A stretch of DNA of 10,000 nucleotides from Rheinheimera sp. (lineage in GTDB: Bacteria > Pseudomonadota > Gammaproteobacteria > Enterobacterales > Alteromonadaceae), in contig NZ_JAIWOI010000231.1 of NCBI RefSeq assembly GCF_020217005.1, forward strand, positions 1 through 10,000, read 5' to 3'. The first letter of the stretch is position 1, and each line of letters starts with the position of its first letter. Position numbers and translations under genes: made by a program. The notes under the pieces are model-generated. The model saw only the letters and a list, made by a program, of their open reading frames with translations. It did no database searches and was not told the origin of the DNA. This document shows, one piece after another, positions 1 to 7,037 of the stretch.

Positions 1-1614
<1,614 letters not shown>

Positions 1615-1644
1615 AACTTAGCACCTGAGATACAATATGGCCGG

Positions 1645-1673
1645 ATTATATCGTATAAAGCCATAGCGAGTAA
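1645..1673 (-). promoter_or_regulatory. Predicted ffh promoter
   Basis: The minus strand carries a perfect TATAAT -10 box at 1650-1645, about 31 bases upstream of the ffh ATG. A poor -35 (TTACTC, 1673-1668) sits 17 bases further up. The -35 overlaps a small palindrome, GAGTAACTACTC (1668-1679). The -10 is convincing; the weak -35 suggests help from upstream bases or an activator. Confidence 0.5.
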
Positions 1674-1726
1674 CTACTCAACAGACATCTTAGTACAAGC
1701 AGTCTTTCTGAATACCTAAGCTTGAG

Positions 1727-1756
1727 CTGTCAAATGCGAGTAATTTGCAATAGAAT
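1727..1756 (+). promoter_or_regulatory. Predicted ypjD promoter
   Basis: CTGTCA (1727-1732) and TAGAAT (1751-1756) match the sigma-70 hexamers at 4/6 and 5/6, with an 18-base spacer. They sit 34 bases upstream of the ypjD ATG. An AGGA ribosome binding site follows at 1778-1781. The match is moderate only. Confidence 0.4.
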
Positions 1757-1789
1757 GTTAAATCTTCACGAATCAACAGGATCTGATTT

Positions 1790-2599
1790 ATGTTAGTTGA
1801 GCTGTTACCCGGTGTGGCTTTGGTTGGTTATCTGCTGGCAACCGGTCTTGTCTTGTCACGTTTGGTGCATCCACAAGGTCCTAACTATAAATTGATGTTC
1901 AGTGCGGCTTTACTGGCTATTGTCAGCCATATGCTGTTTCTGGCTGATTCAATCTTTGCCGATTCGGGCCAAAACTTCAGTTTATTAAATGTCATTTCAC
2001 TGGTCTGTTGGCTGATCAGTACTGCTATTACCATTACAGCACTTCGTACTCCTACGGTATTATTGCTGCCTATTGTCTATGGTTTCTCAGCATTGACGCA
2101 GCTGGCTGTTTTAATTTTGCCTGTAGAAGTGCAAATGCAGCACTTTGAACACAACCCTATATTACTGATGCATATCATAGTGGCATTTGTGGCCTATACC
2201 TTATTAATAGTGGCTACTTTACATTCTCTGCAAGTACACTACATCAGCAAGAAGCTGAAACAAAAAGACTTTATGTTGGGTAATCAATTTTTGCCTCCTT
2301 TGCTTCAAGTCGAACAACTTCAGTTCAGAGTGTTGTTATTAGGTACATTATTGTTGGGTTTGACCTTATTTAGTGGTGCGGCTTTTACTGACAATTGGCT
2401 GGCCGCTCATAACCTGCACAAAAACATACTAAGTTCTATCGCATTCCTGGTTTTTGTTGTGTTGTTATGGGGTCATGCCCAATTGGGATGGCGCGGTCGT
2501 CTTTCCATAGCTTTAACCTTTACCGGCAGTTTTTTGCTGACACTGGCGTATTTTGGCAGTCGTTTTGTCCGGGAAGTGTTGTTGGACCGTCTTGGATAA
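1790..2599 (+). CDS. ypjD: YpjD family inner membrane protein, cytochrome c assembly (CcsA/CcmC-like) fold
   Basis: A 269-residue, very hydrophobic protein with about eight predicted membrane helices (roughly 5-25, 36-55, 65-84, 89-110, 124-146, 178-198, 212-230, 237-258). Its size, its place divergent from ffh and upstream of corB, and its end (LLWGHAQLGWRGR at 226-238, then LAYFGSR at 252-258) agree with YpjD of E. coli. The wider family includes the haem-handling proteins CcsA and CcmC, and membrane histidines at 47, 128, 145, 207 and 210 could be haem ligands. I do not see the Trp-rich WWD haem-handling signature of true CcsA/CcmC, so a role in haem delivery is only inferred from the family. 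The start ATG has AGGA eight bases upstream. No terminator separates it from corB, 92 bases downstream, so the two may be partly co-transcribed. Confidence 0.88.
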   Translation: MLVELLPGVALVGYLLATGLVLSRLVHPQGPNYKLMFSAALLAIVSHMLFLADSIFADSGQNFSLLNVISLVCWLISTAITITALRTPTVLLLPIVYGFSALTQLAVLILPVEVQMQHFEHNPILLMHIIVAFVAYTLLIVATLHSLQVHYISKKLKQKDFMLGNQFLPPLLQVEQLQFRVLLLGTLLLGLTLFSGAAFTDNWLAAHNLHKNILSSIAFLVFVVLLWGHAQLGWRGRLSIALTFTGSFLLTLAYFGSRFVREVLLDRLG

Positions 2600-2631
2600 A
2601 GGCTTTTTCATGCTCAAAGGCTTTAAGGCTT
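2598..2631 (+). repeat. Three short direct repeats AAGGCTT
   Basis: AAGGCTT occurs at 2599-2605, 2617-2623 and 2625-2631; the first two copies extend to AAAGGCTTT. They span the ypjD stop and run into the predicted corB -35 box. Short AT-rich repeats like this can arise by chance, and no function is claimed. Confidence 0.35.
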
Positions 2632-2658
2632 GACTTGACTGCCGGTTCGTAATATCAA
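2630..2658 (+). promoter_or_regulatory. Predicted corB promoter
   Basis: TTGACT (2630-2635; 5/6 to consensus) is followed after 17 bases by TATCAA (2653-2658; 4/6). The predicted start is near 2665, leaving a leader of about 27 bases with an ACAGG ribosome binding site at 2677-2681. A second TTGACT overlaps at 2635-2640 but has no well-spaced -10 box. Confidence 0.45.
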
Positions 2659-2691
2659 ATAACTTCGATTAGACCTACAGGTACATTACTT

Positions 2692-3960
2692 TTGGACGAT
2701 ATCTCAACCAGCACCCTTTTTATTGTTCTGGGCTTGCTGGTGTTATGTTCTGCATTCTTCTCAGCTTCAGAAACCGGCATGATGTCGGTGAACCCATACA
2801 AGCTAAAACACCTTGCCAATGAGCAGCACAAAGCTGCACTGCGCGTCACAGCTATGCTGGACCGTCGTGACCGATTAATAGGTTTGATACTGGTTGGTAA
2901 TAATCTGGTTAATATTGCGGCGTCGGCTATAGCCACAGTGATTGGTCTGCGGCTTTACGGCGACTATGGTATTGCCATAGCTACTGTTGCTCTTACAGTC
3001 ATTATCCTGATTTTTGGAGAAGTAACGCCTAAAACTCTTGCCGCCTTGCATCCTGAGCGCATCGCGTTCCCAAGCTCTCTGGTTCTCAAACCATTGATGA
3101 AAGTGCTCTACCCTGCAGTTTGGCTATTGAACAAAATCTGCAATACCTTTTTAGGCTGGTTAGGTGTGAGTCCTGAACAGCACCACGGCAGCAGCTTAAG
3201 TTCAGAAGAACTGCGTACAGTAGTGCATGAAGCCGGAGCTTTAATTCCGCAGCAACACCAAAATATGTTGGTGGGTGTACTTGATTTAGAAAAAGCTACA
3301 GTGGAAGACATCATGATCCCCCGCAACGAGCTGGTTGGGGTCGATATCAACGACGAATGGAAAGACATAGTGCGTCAGCTGTCTAACACCCAGCACAATC
3401 GTATTCTGCTATACCGCGATAGTGTCGACGACGCCTTAGGTTTTATTCACAGCCGTGAACTGGCTCGACTGGCGCTGAAAGAACAACTGAATAAAGCCTC
3501 TTTACTTAGATCAGTACGGGAAATTTACTTTATCCCGGAAAATACACCGCTCAATACCCAGTTACATAAGTTTCAAAGCTCCAAAGAACGTATAGGCCTT
3601 GTCGTTGATGAATACGGTGATATTCAAGGTCTGGTGACACTGGAAGATATTCTGGAAGAAGTGGTTGGTAACTTCACCACGGATATCGCAGACAACCAAA
3701 ATGAAGAAATTCAACCTCAGGCTGATGGTAGTTTTCTGGTGGACGGCGGCATTAACTTAAGGGATTTAAACCGGGACATGCAGCTGAACTTTCCTACAGA
3801 CGGTCCTAAAACTCTGAATGGTTTAGTATTGGAGTATCTGGAAGAAATACCGGAAGCCAGTTTAGGGTTAACTCTGGCGGGCTGCCCTATGGAGATTATC
3901 GAAGTACAGGATAATATGATTAAAACAGTGCGGTTGATGCCGCACCTGCAGCAAGATTAG
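2692..3960 (+). CDS. corB: CorB/YfjD family CNNM-CBS domain membrane protein (HlyC/CorC type), Mg2+ transport
   Basis: A 422-residue inner membrane protein of the CNNM/CorC group, which takes part in magnesium efflux and resistance to divalent cations. Residues 1 to about 190 form the DUF21/CNNM membrane domain, with hydrophobic segments near 6-27, 62-84, 90-110 and 130-152 and the conserved motifs SASETGM (24-30), GNNLVNI (69-75) and GEVTPKT (109-115). A CBS pair follows (about 202-330, containing DIMIPR and DEYGDIQGLVTLEDILEE), then the C-terminal CorC/HlyC domain (about 340-415). The start is TTG: an in-frame TAA lies at 2650-2652, no ATG or GTG lies between, an ACAGG site is about ten bases upstream, and the product starts MDDISTSTL, close to MEHISTTTL as I remember it for E. 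coli YfjD. It follows ypjD as in enterobacteria. I am sure of the family; the exact ion is less certain. Confidence 0.93.
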   Translation: MDDISTSTLFIVLGLLVLCSAFFSASETGMMSVNPYKLKHLANEQHKAALRVTAMLDRRDRLIGLILVGNNLVNIAASAIATVIGLRLYGDYGIAIATVALTVIILIFGEVTPKTLAALHPERIAFPSSLVLKPLMKVLYPAVWLLNKICNTFLGWLGVSPEQHHGSSLSSEELRTVVHEAGALIPQQHQNMLVGVLDLEKATVEDIMIPRNELVGVDINDEWKDIVRQLSNTQHNRILLYRDSVDDALGFIHSRELARLALKEQLNKASLLRSVREIYFIPENTPLNTQLHKFQSSKERIGLVVDEYGDIQGLVTLEDILEEVVGNFTTDIADNQNEEIQPQADGSFLVDGGINLRDLNRDMQLNFPTDGPKTLNGLVLEYLEEIPEASLGLTLAGCPMEIIEVQDNMIKTVRLMPHLQQD

Positions 3961-3961
3961 T

Positions 3962-3985
3962 AAGGGCGCTGGCCAGCGCCCTTTT
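3962..3985 (+). terminator. Palindromic terminator between convergent corB and the lipoprotein gene
   Basis: A perfect 22-base palindrome at 3962-3983 has a 9-bp stem (AAGGGCGCT/AGCGCCCTT) and a GGCC loop, directly after the corB stop. It is followed by only a short T run (TTTT ending at 3985) on the plus strand, and has no clear U-tract in the minus direction. It can serve corB well and the convergent gene weakly. Confidence 0.75.
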
Positions 3986-4003
3986 CCACAACACCCAGTC
4001 TGG

Positions 4004-4621
4004 TTAGTCAAACAAACCAAAAAACCAGCCACTTTTGAATTCATCTTCGCAGCCCTGTAATTGCTGCTGATACATGGTTGCTCTTTGCTGTACCTTGCGG
4101 GCAGTTTCCATCAGCCAGCGTTTTTTATAATAGCTGCCGCGCTTATAACCGCCCCAGCCCTCGTGGTAATTCAGATACTGCGCATAAGCGTCTGACTTTG
4201 CTACCTTGTTGATACGGCTGCTTTTGTTGATATACCAACCCATAAAGTCCAGCGCATCCTCAAAGTTAGAGCGGGAAGCAAAATAACTGCCAGTTTCGCG
4301 GCCATAATCCTCCCAAGTTTCGTCTTTGACCTGAGCATAACCATAAGCTGTACTGGCCCGTCCCACAGGAATAAAACCAAACCAGTATTCCATAGGGGGT
4401 TGGGCATTGTGTTTAAAACTACTTTCCTGATACATCATCGCCATGGGCACATGAATGGGCACTTCCCATTGATCACGCATATCAGAAGCGGCGTCATACC
4501 AGTCATCATGTTCACGAAATATTTCGCATAAATCCGAGCTATTTTTAGGTGGAGCTGTAGCGCAGCCTGTCATCACTAAAGCTGCGGATAAGAAGAGTAA
4601 AGTTTTTTTAATTTTTTTCAT
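4004..4621 (-). CDS. Lysozyme-like (SLT-type) lipoprotein, probable murein transglycosylase
   Basis: A 205-residue exported lipoprotein. Residues 1-20 are a signal peptide (KKIKK basic start, hydrophobic core) ending in MTGC, so Cys20 would be lipidated; Ala at +2 favours the outer membrane. Methionine at -3 of the lipobox is less usual. The rest resembles a small lysozyme-fold domain: MYQESSFK (63-70) looks like the Glu-Ser-Ser catalytic motif of soluble lytic transglycosylases, with Glu66 the likely acid, followed by AYGYAQVKDETWEDY (92-106) in place of the usual GLMQ(V/I)-P block. Cys32 and Cys191 could form a disulfide. If active, it would cleave the glycan strands of peptidoglycan. I do not recognise a named gene. 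The ATG at 4621-4619 fits the signal peptide, but almost no ribosome binding site precedes it; a short overlapping ORF may supply translation. Confidence 0.75.
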   Translation of the reverse strand: MKKIKKTLLFLSAALVMTGCATAPPKNSSDLCEIFREHDDWYDAASDMRDQWEVPIHVPMAMMYQESSFKHNAQPPMEYWFGFIPVGRASTAYGYAQVKDETWEDYGRETGSYFASRSNFEDALDFMGWYINKSSRINKVAKSDAYAQYLNYHEGWGGYKRGSYYKKRWLMETARKVQQRATMYQQQLQGCEDEFKSGWFFGLFD

Positions 4622-4694
4622 CGGCTGCTGAACTTTTTAAAACACTACTCAGACTAACTTGATGAACGGATTCAACCAAGTTTTTGTTTTTCAT
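4608..4694 (-). CDS. Possible 28-codon leader ORF overlapping the lipoprotein start
   Basis: On the minus strand an ATG at 4694-4692 opens a frame that begins MKNKNLVESVHQ and stops at TAA 4610-4608. Its last codons overlap the first 14 bases of the lipoprotein gene in another frame. A tandem AAGGAT repeat just upstream (AAGGATAAGGAT, about 4704-4715) and a CAGGG next to the ATG are possible ribosome binding sites. The lipoprotein ATG has no good site of its own, so translational coupling is plausible. The peptide has no signal sequence or motif that I recognise. Against it: it is short, and a possible promoter (4701-4730) would start transcription almost at this ATG, which would remove the upstream ribosome binding site. 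Confidence 0.3.
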   Translation of the reverse strand: MKNKNLVESVHQVSLSSVLKSSAADEKN

Positions 4695-4700
4695 CCCTGG

Positions 4701-4730
4701 ATTATCCTTATCCTTAGTTTTCACGGTCAG
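4701..4730 (-). promoter_or_regulatory. Possible promoter of the lipoprotein gene
   Basis: Minus-strand CTGACC (4730-4725; 4/6) and GATAAT (4706-4701; 5/6) are 18 bases apart, with a predicted start near 4694. The -35 box lies in one arm of the hairpin at 4723-4742. It is the best candidate in the gap between gshA and the lipoprotein gene, but it is a weak match, and the same bases may instead be a ribosome binding site for the short ORF. Confidence 0.3.
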
Positions 4731-4749
4731 TTTACTGGCCGTTTTTTTT
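4723..4749 (+). terminator. Orphan plus-strand terminator-like hairpin
   Basis: ACGGTCAG (4723-4730) pairs with CTGGCCGT (4735-4742), with one G-U pair and a TTTA loop. The stem runs straight into eight T bases (4742-4749). The form is that of a plus-strand intrinsic terminator, yet the nearest genes on both sides are on the minus strand and I find no good plus-strand promoter in 4540-4720. It could end antisense transcription reading through from corB, or be a structure or operator for the minus-strand lipoprotein gene. Confidence 0.5.
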
Positions 4750-4770
4750 GTCTGAATTTCACAGAACAGA

Positions 4771-4798
4771 TAAAAAAGCCGGATATCAGATCCGGCTT
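4771..4798 (-). terminator. Intrinsic terminator of gshA
   Basis: On the minus strand a 9-bp perfect stem (AAGCCGGAT/ATCCGGCTT, 5-base loop, 4798-4776) is followed by six T bases, four bases after the gshA stop codon. This is a classical rho-independent terminator. Confidence 0.88.
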
Positions 4799-4802
4799 GT
4801 CT

Positions 4803-6377
4803 TTATAAATCAGCAAAATACCGTTCAAGATACTGATCAAAACTAATATCATCAGCCTGCTCAATCTGCTGCTGTTCACGCAAAGATAGCGCCGCCATCT
4901 GTTCAAATTCAGCTTCAGTGTAAAGCTGATAGTCCATAGCCGCCAATTGTTGCCTGTACTGCTCAGCTAAAGCTAGCGCATAGTAGGGACTATCCTGCTG
5001 CTGCGCGACCAACCGACTTAATAACTTACCCGAATACGTTTGATTTGGATCGACCAGGCCTAAGTAAAACTCTTTAACCACAGCTTTGTAGGCATCTGCG
5101 CCATAAGCAGCATCCATCCATTCGGCAATAGGCATCAAATCAGCAAATAGTTGCTCTGCCCAATCAAGCATCAAACGAGGTTGGCCATTGTCGTTCAAAT
5201 CCAGATTTTGTCTGCGGCCTTCAGTCACCACTTTACGCAAGTTCTGCTCAGTAACTGCCTGCTCTTGTGCAGATAAATCCGGGCTTTTTTCTAACAAACA
5301 GTAAATTAAAAACAAATCCAGAAAGCGCATTTGCTCGGCATTAATACCCACGGCACTGAATGGGTTCACATCCAAAGCCCGCACTTCAATATATTCTACC
5401 CCCCGGCGTTTTAAAGCGCAGGTTGGGCGTTCACCACTTTGAGTGGTGCGTTTAGGCCTGATGGTTGAGTAAAACTCGTTTTCGATTTGCAGGATATTGC
5501 TGTTCAGCTGCTGGTATTCACCGTCCACTTTAGTGCCAATAGATGCATATTCGGCCGAAGGTGTCGAAATCGCCTGGCGTAAGCCTTTAATGTAATCCGG
5601 CAAATTGTTGTAGCTGATATTTAAACTGGACTGAGCACTGTTGGTGTAACCCAAATCACTCATACGCAACGACGTAGCGTAAGGTAAATATAAGGAGCCT
5701 TTGCCAAGCGCCTGGAATTTATACTTGGGTTCGCGGCCCTGCAAAAATGAACTACACATAGCCGGAGAGGCGCCAAATAAATACACCACTAACCAGACAT
5801 ATCTTTTGTAGTTACGGATAAGGTGCAGATACTGGGCAGAAATAAAATCCTGCAGGCTTGAGGTATCTCCCAACAACTCTTGATACTGCTGCCAAAATGC
5901 TTCAGGTATTGAGAAATTAAAATGCACGCCACTAATGGCCTGCATCATACTGCCATAGCGATTTTTCAGGCCCTGACGGTAAACCGTTTTCATCCTGCCA
6001 ACATTGGAGCTGCCATACTGGGCCAGACGGATCTCATCCTGATGGTCAATATAGCAAGGCATAGAGCCAGCCCAGAGTCTCTCTTCACCTATGTGGGATA
6101 AAGCAAACTTATGAATATCCGTCAGCTGTTTTAAGGTGATCTCAATATCGGTCTGTGCCGGTGTAATAAACTCCAACAAAGACTCGGAAAAATCAGTGGT
6201 AATTAAAGGATGAGTTAACGCAGAGCCCAGAGCTTTAGCATGATCGGTTTGAGCCAGTTGACCGTTGGGATTAATCCGCAAAGTCTCCCGCTCAATACCC
6301 CGTCTGATCCCTTTAATTGCAGTTTTAAATGACGTGGTGCCAAGTGCAGCCAGACGTTGTTCGAGGAAATGACTCAA
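4803..6377 (-). CDS. gshA: Glutamate-cysteine ligase (gamma-glutamylcysteine synthetase), proteobacterial type
   Basis: GshA joins L-glutamate and L-cysteine with ATP, the first and rate-setting step of glutathione synthesis in the cytosol. The 524 residues match the roughly 518 of E. coli. Family motifs are intact: GIRRGIERETLR (23-34, with the metal- and substrate-binding glutamates), ITTDFSESLLEFITP (59-73), GVHFNFS (150-156) and RRGVEYIEVRALDVNPFSAVGI (324-345). The start is TTG at 6377-6375. A TAA lies in frame four codons upstream, AAGGG sits six bases before the TTG (6384-6388), and the TTG gives the expected short N-terminus. A clear terminator follows the stop. A 111-base gap separates it from the CBS gene upstream on the same strand; I see no strong promoter there, so co-transcription with that gene is possible. 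Confidence 0.96.
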   Translation of the reverse strand: MSHFLEQRLAALGTTSFKTAIKGIRRGIERETLRINPNGQLAQTDHAKALGSALTHPLITTDFSESLLEFITPAQTDIEITLKQLTDIHKFALSHIGEERLWAGSMPCYIDHQDEIRLAQYGSSNVGRMKTVYRQGLKNRYGSMMQAISGVHFNFSIPEAFWQQYQELLGDTSSLQDFISAQYLHLIRNYKRYVWLVVYLFGASPAMCSSFLQGREPKYKFQALGKGSLYLPYATSLRMSDLGYTNSAQSSLNISYNNLPDYIKGLRQAISTPSAEYASIGTKVDGEYQQLNSNILQIENEFYSTIRPKRTTQSGERPTCALKRRGVEYIEVRALDVNPFSAVGINAEQMRFLDLFLIYCLLEKSPDLSAQEQAVTEQNLRKVVTEGRRQNLDLNDNGQPRLMLDWAEQLFADLMPIAEWMDAAYGADAYKAVVKEFYLGLVDPNQTYSGKLLSRLVAQQQDSPYYALALAEQYRQQLAAMDYQLYTEAEFEQMAALSLREQQQIEQADDISFDQYLERYFADL

Positions 6378-6383
6378 GCTGAT

Positions 6384-6388
6384 CCCTT
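6384..6388 (-). promoter_or_regulatory. Ribosome binding site that fixes the TTG start of gshA
   Basis: AAGGG on the minus strand lies six bases before TTG 6377-6375 and partly overlaps the upstream in-frame TAA. No ATG or GTG is available between that stop and the TTG, so the site supports TTG as the true start. Confidence 0.7.
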
Positions 6389-6488
6389 ATTCTGATAATT
6401 GAGCAGATGTTGAAATGGGGCGACTCAAATAAAAAAACAAGAGCAGCCACAGATTAAGTTTCTCTGCCATAACATGACGCTGTTTATT

Positions 6489-6944
6489 CTACTCTTCTTC
6501 AGATGCAGAGCCATAAGCTATTCTGCTTTTACGCGCAGCCTGCAACACCACAACCCGCATTATATCTTTCCACGACACTATACCTATAGCCACGTTATCC
6601 TGATCCGTTACCGGCAAACAACCAATATTATGCTTAAGTAATAAAGCCGCTGCTTTTACCACAGGATAATCTTCGGGCACTGCAATCACTGGGCTGGTCA
6701 TCACATGCTTAATTTTACGGCTGGTCACAAAAATATCTAAAGTTTTTTCCGATGCAGCGTCCATTACCGGCGCTAAAGCCTTGAAATAATCTTTCACTGA
6801 AACTATGCCTACCAGACGCCGGCTCGCGTCAGCAACTGGCACATGTTGGAATTTGGACTGGTTAAAAATATCTTTCAACACCGACAAACTCATATCAGGG
6901 TCAACCATGGTCAATTTTCTGGTCATAATGGCAGATACTTGCAT
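6489..6944 (-). CDS. Two-CBS-domain protein
   Basis: A 151-residue cytosolic protein made almost only of two CBS motifs, at about residues 6-58 (IMTRKLTMVDPDMSL ... LVGIVSVKDYF) and 81-133 (VMTSPVIAVPEDYPV ... IGIVSWKDIMR), with a short Ser/Glu-rich tail. A pair of CBS motifs forms a Bateman module that usually binds adenosine nucleotides (AMP, ATP, SAM) and acts as an energy or ligand sensor. No enzyme or transporter domain is attached, so the partner is unknown. I chose the ATG at 6944-6942 because AGGAG lies four bases upstream and the first CBS motif begins directly after it. The frame stays open upstream to about 7094, but that extension crosses the promoter region and the receptor start. 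It is divergent from the Aer-like gene, with 93 bases between starts. Confidence 0.85.
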   Translation of the reverse strand: MQVSAIMTRKLTMVDPDMSLSVLKDIFNQSKFQHVPVADASRRLVGIVSVKDYFKALAPVMDAASEKTLDIFVTSRKIKHVMTSPVIAVPEDYPVVKAAALLLKHNIGCLPVTDQDNVAIGIVSWKDIMRVVVLQAARKSRIAYGSASEEE

Positions 6945-6995
6945 AATGCTCCTAAGCTCGCTTATCTGAGAGATCTTTGAAATAATGCCGCCGCT

Positions 6996-7009
6996 TTGAT
7001 CCAGATTAA
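6996..7009. promoter_or_regulatory. Near-consensus FNR/ANR-type box between CBS gene and aerotaxis receptor
   Basis: TTGAT-CCAG-ATTAA matches the FNR dyad TTGATNNNNATCAA at nine of ten defined bases. Its centre is 35 bases upstream of the receptor ATG and 58 bases upstream of the CBS-protein ATG. FNR-type regulators act under low oxygen, which would fit an oxygen/redox-taxis gene. No convincing -10 box at the classical 41.5-base distance is visible for either gene, so the site could repress, activate or be fortuitous. Confidence 0.4.
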
Positions 7010-7025
7010 CTGAATGATAAATAAA

Positions 7026-7032
7026 AAGGAAA
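7026..7032 (+). promoter_or_regulatory. Ribosome binding site that fixes the receptor start
   Basis: AAGGAAA at 7026-7032 has its core AAGGA ending seven bases before ATG 7038. The upstream in-frame ATG at 7014 has no such site, so translation most likely starts at 7038. Confidence 0.75.
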
Positions 7033-7037
7033 TATGC

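Noticed and set aside
1666..1743. GCGAGTAA found twice (1666-1673 and 1736-1743) and the palindrome GAGTAACTACTC at 1668-1679 in the ffh/ypjD gap
   Set aside because: An 8-base repeat and a 5-bp dyad are both expected at appreciable frequency by chance in a 175-base gap; nothing else supports an operator.
4201..4407. Minus-strand 68-codon frame inside the lipoprotein gene
   Set aside because: It is a frame-shifted reading of the lipoprotein gene with no ribosome binding site or features.
6428..6465. Possible terminator after the CBS gene (run of seven T on the minus strand)
   Set aside because: Only about four to five pairs with a bulge can form upstream of the T-run, too weak to call.
7014..7037. 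Earlier ATG for the receptor gene at 7014
   Set aside because: No ribosome binding site precedes it, whereas AAGGA sits seven bases before ATG 7038; the added residues (MINKKEIC) come from the ribosome binding region itself.
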